Source of the DNA: Seonamhaeicola aphaedonensis
Lineage (GTDB): Bacteria; Bacteroidota; Bacteroidia; Flavobacteriales; Flavobacteriaceae
DNA: 64,000 bases
Assembly: GCF_003386195.1 (NCBI RefSeq)
Contig: NZ_QRDX01000004.1
Location: 186,001-250,000, forward strand
Reading direction: 5' to 3'
Below the pieces are notes generated by a model. That model was not told the origin of the DNA. It ran no database searches and worked only from the letters and a program-made list of their open reading frames with translations. The position numbers and the translations under genes were made by a program. Positions 61,216 to 64,000 of this stretch are shown here, piece after piece. Every line of letters starts with the position of its first letter. The first letter of the stretch is position 1.

Positions 61216-63000
61216 TTACATGCGCTCTGGCACCTTGATACCCAAAACACCAAAAGCGTTCTTAATGGTATTGGCAACAACTTTAGAAAGTTGTACCCTA
61301 AAGATTTTTTCATCTTCGATATCTGCTCCAAGAATGGAAACATTTTGATAAAACGAATTAAACTCTTTAACTAAATCGTACGTATAATTGGCTATCAACG
61401 CTGGGCTATGCTGTGAGGCCGCATTTTGAATTACTTCAGGGAATAACTGCAATTGCTTTAATAATTCTTTTTCTTTTTCGTGAAGCTCTATCGCATTTAT
61501 AACTTGGTCACTGAGCTTACTCGAAGTAGCCTTTCTTAAAATAGACTGAATTCTGGCATAGGTGTATTGAATAAAAGGCCCTGTATTCCCTTGAAAATCT
61601 ATAGATTCCCTTGGATCAAAAAGAATGCGTTTCTTAGGGTCTACTTTTAAGATGTAATATTTTAAAGCCCCTAAACCTATGGTTTTATATAAATCTTGTT
61701 TTTCTTCGTCAGAATAGCCTTCTAACTTACCTAACTCTTTGGAAATTTCCTCTGCAGTAGCAGCCATTTCATCAATTAAATCATCGGCATCCACAACGGT
61801 TCCTTCCCTACTCTTCATTTTTCCACTGGGTAAATCTACCATACCATAACTTAAATGATATAGATTTTTAGCCCATTCGAAACCTAGTTTTTTCAGGATT
61901 AGAAACAATACCTGGAAATGATAATCTTGTTCATTTCCAACGGTATAAACCATTCCACCAACATCTGGAAAATCTTTTATACGCTGAATAGCGGTACCGA
62001 TATCTTGAGTCATATAAACCGCCGTTCCGTCTGCTCTTTGTACTATTTTTTTATCGAGACCTTCATCTGTTAAATCACACCAAACCGAGCCATCCTCTTC
62101 AGTATGAAATACACCTGATTTTAAACCCTCTGCCACAAACTCCTTTCCTAATAAATAGGTATTGCTTTCGTAATACAAAGTATCAAAATCAACACCTAAG
62201 TTTTTATAGGTCTCATTAAAACCCTCATAAACCCAACCGTTCATCTTTTTCCAAAGTGCTACTGTTTCATCATCTCCTTTCTCCCATTCTCGTAACATTT
62301 CTTGGGCTTCCAATAAAATTGGAGCGCTCTTTTTAGCCTCATCTTCAGACTTTCCTTTAGATACTAAGCTTTCAATTTCTTTTTTATATTCTTGGTCAAA
62401 CTTTACATAGTAATTTCCAACCAACTTATCTCCTTTCAATCCTGTACTTTCAGGTGTTTCGCCATGACCAAATAATTTCCAAGCCAACATACTTTTACAA
62501 ATATGAATACCTCTGTCGTTAATAATTTGGGTTTTATAAACTTTTTGACCAGCGGCTTTTAAAATTTCAGCAACGCTATACCCTAAAAGGTTGTTTCTGA
62601 TATGACCAAGATGTAATGGTTTGTTAGTATTAGGAGATGAGTACTCCACCATAACAGCCTTTTCACTAGGGCTTGAGTTTACAAATCCGTAGGTATCATT
62701 ATCCTTTATAGTGTCAAAAAAGTTTAAGTAATAAGAATCGCTAATTTCAATATTCAAAAAGCCTTTTACAACATTAAACGCTTTAACATTATCTACATTA
62801 TCAACTAGGTAATTACCAATGGTTTCACCAATGACTATTGGATTCCCTTTTACATACCTTAGCATAGGAAACACCACCACTGTAATATCTCCTACAAATT
62901 CTTTTCTGGTTGCCTGAAATTCCACAGATTCAATTTCAACGTTAAAAGAAGCTAAAACCGCTTGTTTCACTTGGTTTGATAAGGTGTCTTGAAGGTTCAT
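61216..63000 (-). CDS. argS: Arginyl-tRNA synthetase
   Basis: This 594-residue class I synthetase charges tRNA-Arg. The HIGH-type motif PLHLGHIRNN (HLGH 130-133), the KMSK-type loop SGKMKSREG (392-400) and the C-terminal anticodon-binding domain ending GVLGIKVPERM are present. It converges with secA. The start ATG at 63000 gives the normal N-terminal additional domain. Confidence 0.97.
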   Translation of the reverse strand: MNLQDTLSNQVKQAVLASFNVEIESVEFQATRKEFVGDITVVVFPMLRYVKGNPIVIGETIGNYLVDNVDNVKAFNVVKGFLNIEISDSYYLNFFDTIKDNDTYGFVNSSPSEKAVMVEYSSPNTNKPLHLGHIRNNLLGYSVAEILKAAGQKVYKTQIINDRGIHICKSMLAWKLFGHGETPESTGLKGDKLVGNYYVKFDQEYKKEIESLVSKGKSEDEAKKSAPILLEAQEMLREWEKGDDETVALWKKMNGWVYEGFNETYKNLGVDFDTLYYESNTYLLGKEFVAEGLKSGVFHTEEDGSVWCDLTDEGLDKKIVQRADGTAVYMTQDIGTAIQRIKDFPDVGGMVYTVGNEQDYHFQVLFLILKKLGFEWAKNLYHLSYGMVDLPSGKMKSREGTVVDADDLIDEMAATAEEISKELGKLEGYSDEEKQDLYKTIGLGALKYYILKVDPKKRILFDPRESIDFQGNTGPFIQYTYARIQSILRKATSSKLSDQVINAIELHEKEKELLKQLQLFPEVIQNAASQHSPALIANYTYDLVKEFNSFYQNVSILGADIEDEKIFRVQLSKVVANTIKNAFGVLGIKVPERM

Positions 63001-63024
63001 GTATAGGTGTTTATTTTAGATGCG

Positions 63025-63032
63025 CAAAGATA
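63025..63032 (-). promoter_or_regulatory. Candidate -7 box of argS
   Basis: Read on the minus strand this is TATCTTTG, 24 bases before the argS ATG. A TTG lies about 23 bases further upstream, longer than the usual 19. Confidence 0.5.
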
Positions 63033-63456
63033 AAACTTTTATAAAAGCTTTGTAGCAAAAATACAGGCTTTAAACTACCTTATCAATTCTTATAAATTAA
63101 CAAAAAAAAACAATCAATAGCACCCCTTAAATCATACCCTTAAATGAATATTAGAGCATACGCATTTCATCGATAAAAGTGCTTTTTTTCTATGATTTCT
63201 GCCGTTAATCTATTCGTCGATTTTTAGGCTAATTTTAAGGCTTCATTTTATCTAATATATTGGTAGTAAAACCTAGAAATTAGATTTTAAAAGGTCTTTT
63301 TTGAAATTTTGTTAAACAGAGCTATTAATTATTCATTAAAAAATCATTTTCGCAGTCAACTAACAAACATTTTAACTTAACACGTATTAAAGTATTCTTT
63401 TCTCCCTCAATAGCAGAAAACTTTAGATATAGAAGAAGTTTCAAGGTGAACATTAT
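63033..63456. other. Intergenic gap without recognised features
   Basis: This is an AT-rich spacer between the divergent argS and TPR genes. I see no repeat of the palindrome families here, no RNA gene and no clear promoter for the TPR gene. Confidence 0.5.
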
Positions 63457-64000
63457 ATGAAGCAATTAATTACGTTAGGTTTAATTTTGATTACGTTTCT
63501 GGGGTTTTCACAAACCAAGGAAATAGATAGTCTTACTATAAAATTAGCGTATCAAAAGCAAGATTCCTTAAAAGTTGACACTTCCCTACAGCTCATAAAA
63601 GCACTATATAACCTTGAAGATTATAACAAGGCATCTGACTATATTCTGTTAAGCGAAAAACTTTCGGATGACATTAATTACAAAAAAGGTACTGCCGAAG
63701 TTACTTATTACAAAGCTTTGATTTATGCTCAAAAGGACGACTACATTAATGCGCTAAGAGGCTATAATAAAGCTAAAAATTTATTTAAGAGTTTAAATGA
63801 TGTAATAGGAGTTGCCAAAGTAAATAACAATATTGGCTTGATTGAAATTAAAAGAGGGAACTTTTCTGAAGGGCTTCAATATTCTCTAGCGGCTATTAAT
63901 GAACTTGAAAAGCAAGACTTAAAAGAAGAACTAAAATTAGCTTATAGTAATCTAGCAAAAGCTTATAGTAATGTAAATGCTCATGATAAAGCCATTGCGT
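63457..64000 (+). CDS. TPR-containing protein with signal peptide (partial, 5' end)
   Basis: The first 181 codons of a gene are cut by the right edge. A signal peptide MKQLITLGLILITFLGFSQ is followed by helix pairs typical of tetratricopeptide repeats (ALYNLEDYNKASDYILLSEK, YAQKDDYINALRGYNKAKNL, IKRGNFSEGLQYSLAAINEL). In Flavobacteriia such N-termini often belong to TPR sensor histidine kinases or LuxR-type regulators, but the C-terminal part is not in the window. Confidence 0.75.
   Translation, partial: MKQLITLGLILITFLGFSQTKEIDSLTIKLAYQKQDSLKVDTSLQLIKALYNLEDYNKASDYILLSEKLSDDINYKKGTAEVTYYKALIYAQKDDYINALRGYNKAKNLFKSLNDVIGVAKVNNNIGLIEIKRGNFSEGLQYSLAAINELEKQDLKEELKLAYSNLAKAYSNVNAHDKAIA

Noticed and set aside
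1-64000. tRNA, rRNA or riboswitch genes, including a cobalamin riboswitch before the adenosyltransferase gene
   Set aside because: No cloverleaf, rRNA segment or B12-box was recognised by eye; the gap before 56594 holds only repeats.

Overview
The window looks like a chromosome segment of a marine-type Flavobacteriaceae (Bacteroidota). It is AT-rich, uses flavobacterial -7 boxes (TAnnTTTG), has many TTG starts, and carries a PorV-type outer-membrane protein, a DUF4105 protein, a DUF2795 gene just before secA, and a SecA without a C-terminal zinc finger. It contains no rRNA, tRNA, CRISPR array or recognisable transposase that I could find.

Layout. 1-5.0 kb: the 3' end of lptB, a small GIY-YIG nuclease gene in palindromic repeats, a DUF808 membrane protein with pssA, and a two-gene unit for a PorV-like barrel and a DUF4105 protein. 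5.0-46.4 kb: one long minus-strand surface-polysaccharide locus. Reading with transcription (right to left) it holds an ABC exporter (Wzm/Wzt-like), a DegT aminotransferase, WbqC, hexapeptide acyltransferase and beta-propeller group, a dense run of glycosyltransferases, an MBOAT/SGNH O-acylation pair, a CMP-sugar synthetase-like gene, a WbsX protein, two asparagine-synthetase-like amidotransferases, methyltransferases, an O-antigen polymerase/ligase-like protein, a transglutaminase-fold protein and finally the polyprenyl-phosphate sugar-1-phosphate transferase. 47.2-48.0 kb: an isolated plus-strand gene of unknown function. 49.1-52.4 kb: wza and wzc. 53.1-63.0 kb: housekeeping genes (ABC-F ATPase, SAM methyltransferase, cobalamin adenosyltransferase, DUF2795, secA, argS). 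The right edge cuts a TPR protein.

How the genes fit. The WcaJ-like enzyme primes the lipid carrier, about 17 glycosyltransferases build a complex repeat unit, and the aminotransferase, acyltransferases, amidotransferases and methyltransferases decorate it. Export could run through the Wzm/Wzt ABC transporter, through the Wza/Wzc channel, or both; no Wzx flippase is visible.

The most unusual feature is not the polysaccharide locus but what lies between the genes. Nearly every larger intergenic gap is packed with families of short palindromes. Five small nuclease genes (four GIY-YIG, two of them frameshifted, and one DUF559/Vsr-like) each sit directly between palindromes, and each is bracketed by its own palindrome family. 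Most of these families end in a shared RTGACR tag. Several palindromes also carry a different palindrome in their hairpin loop. This looks like a nuclease-linked analogue of REP/RAYT systems and is the best candidate here for an undescribed system.
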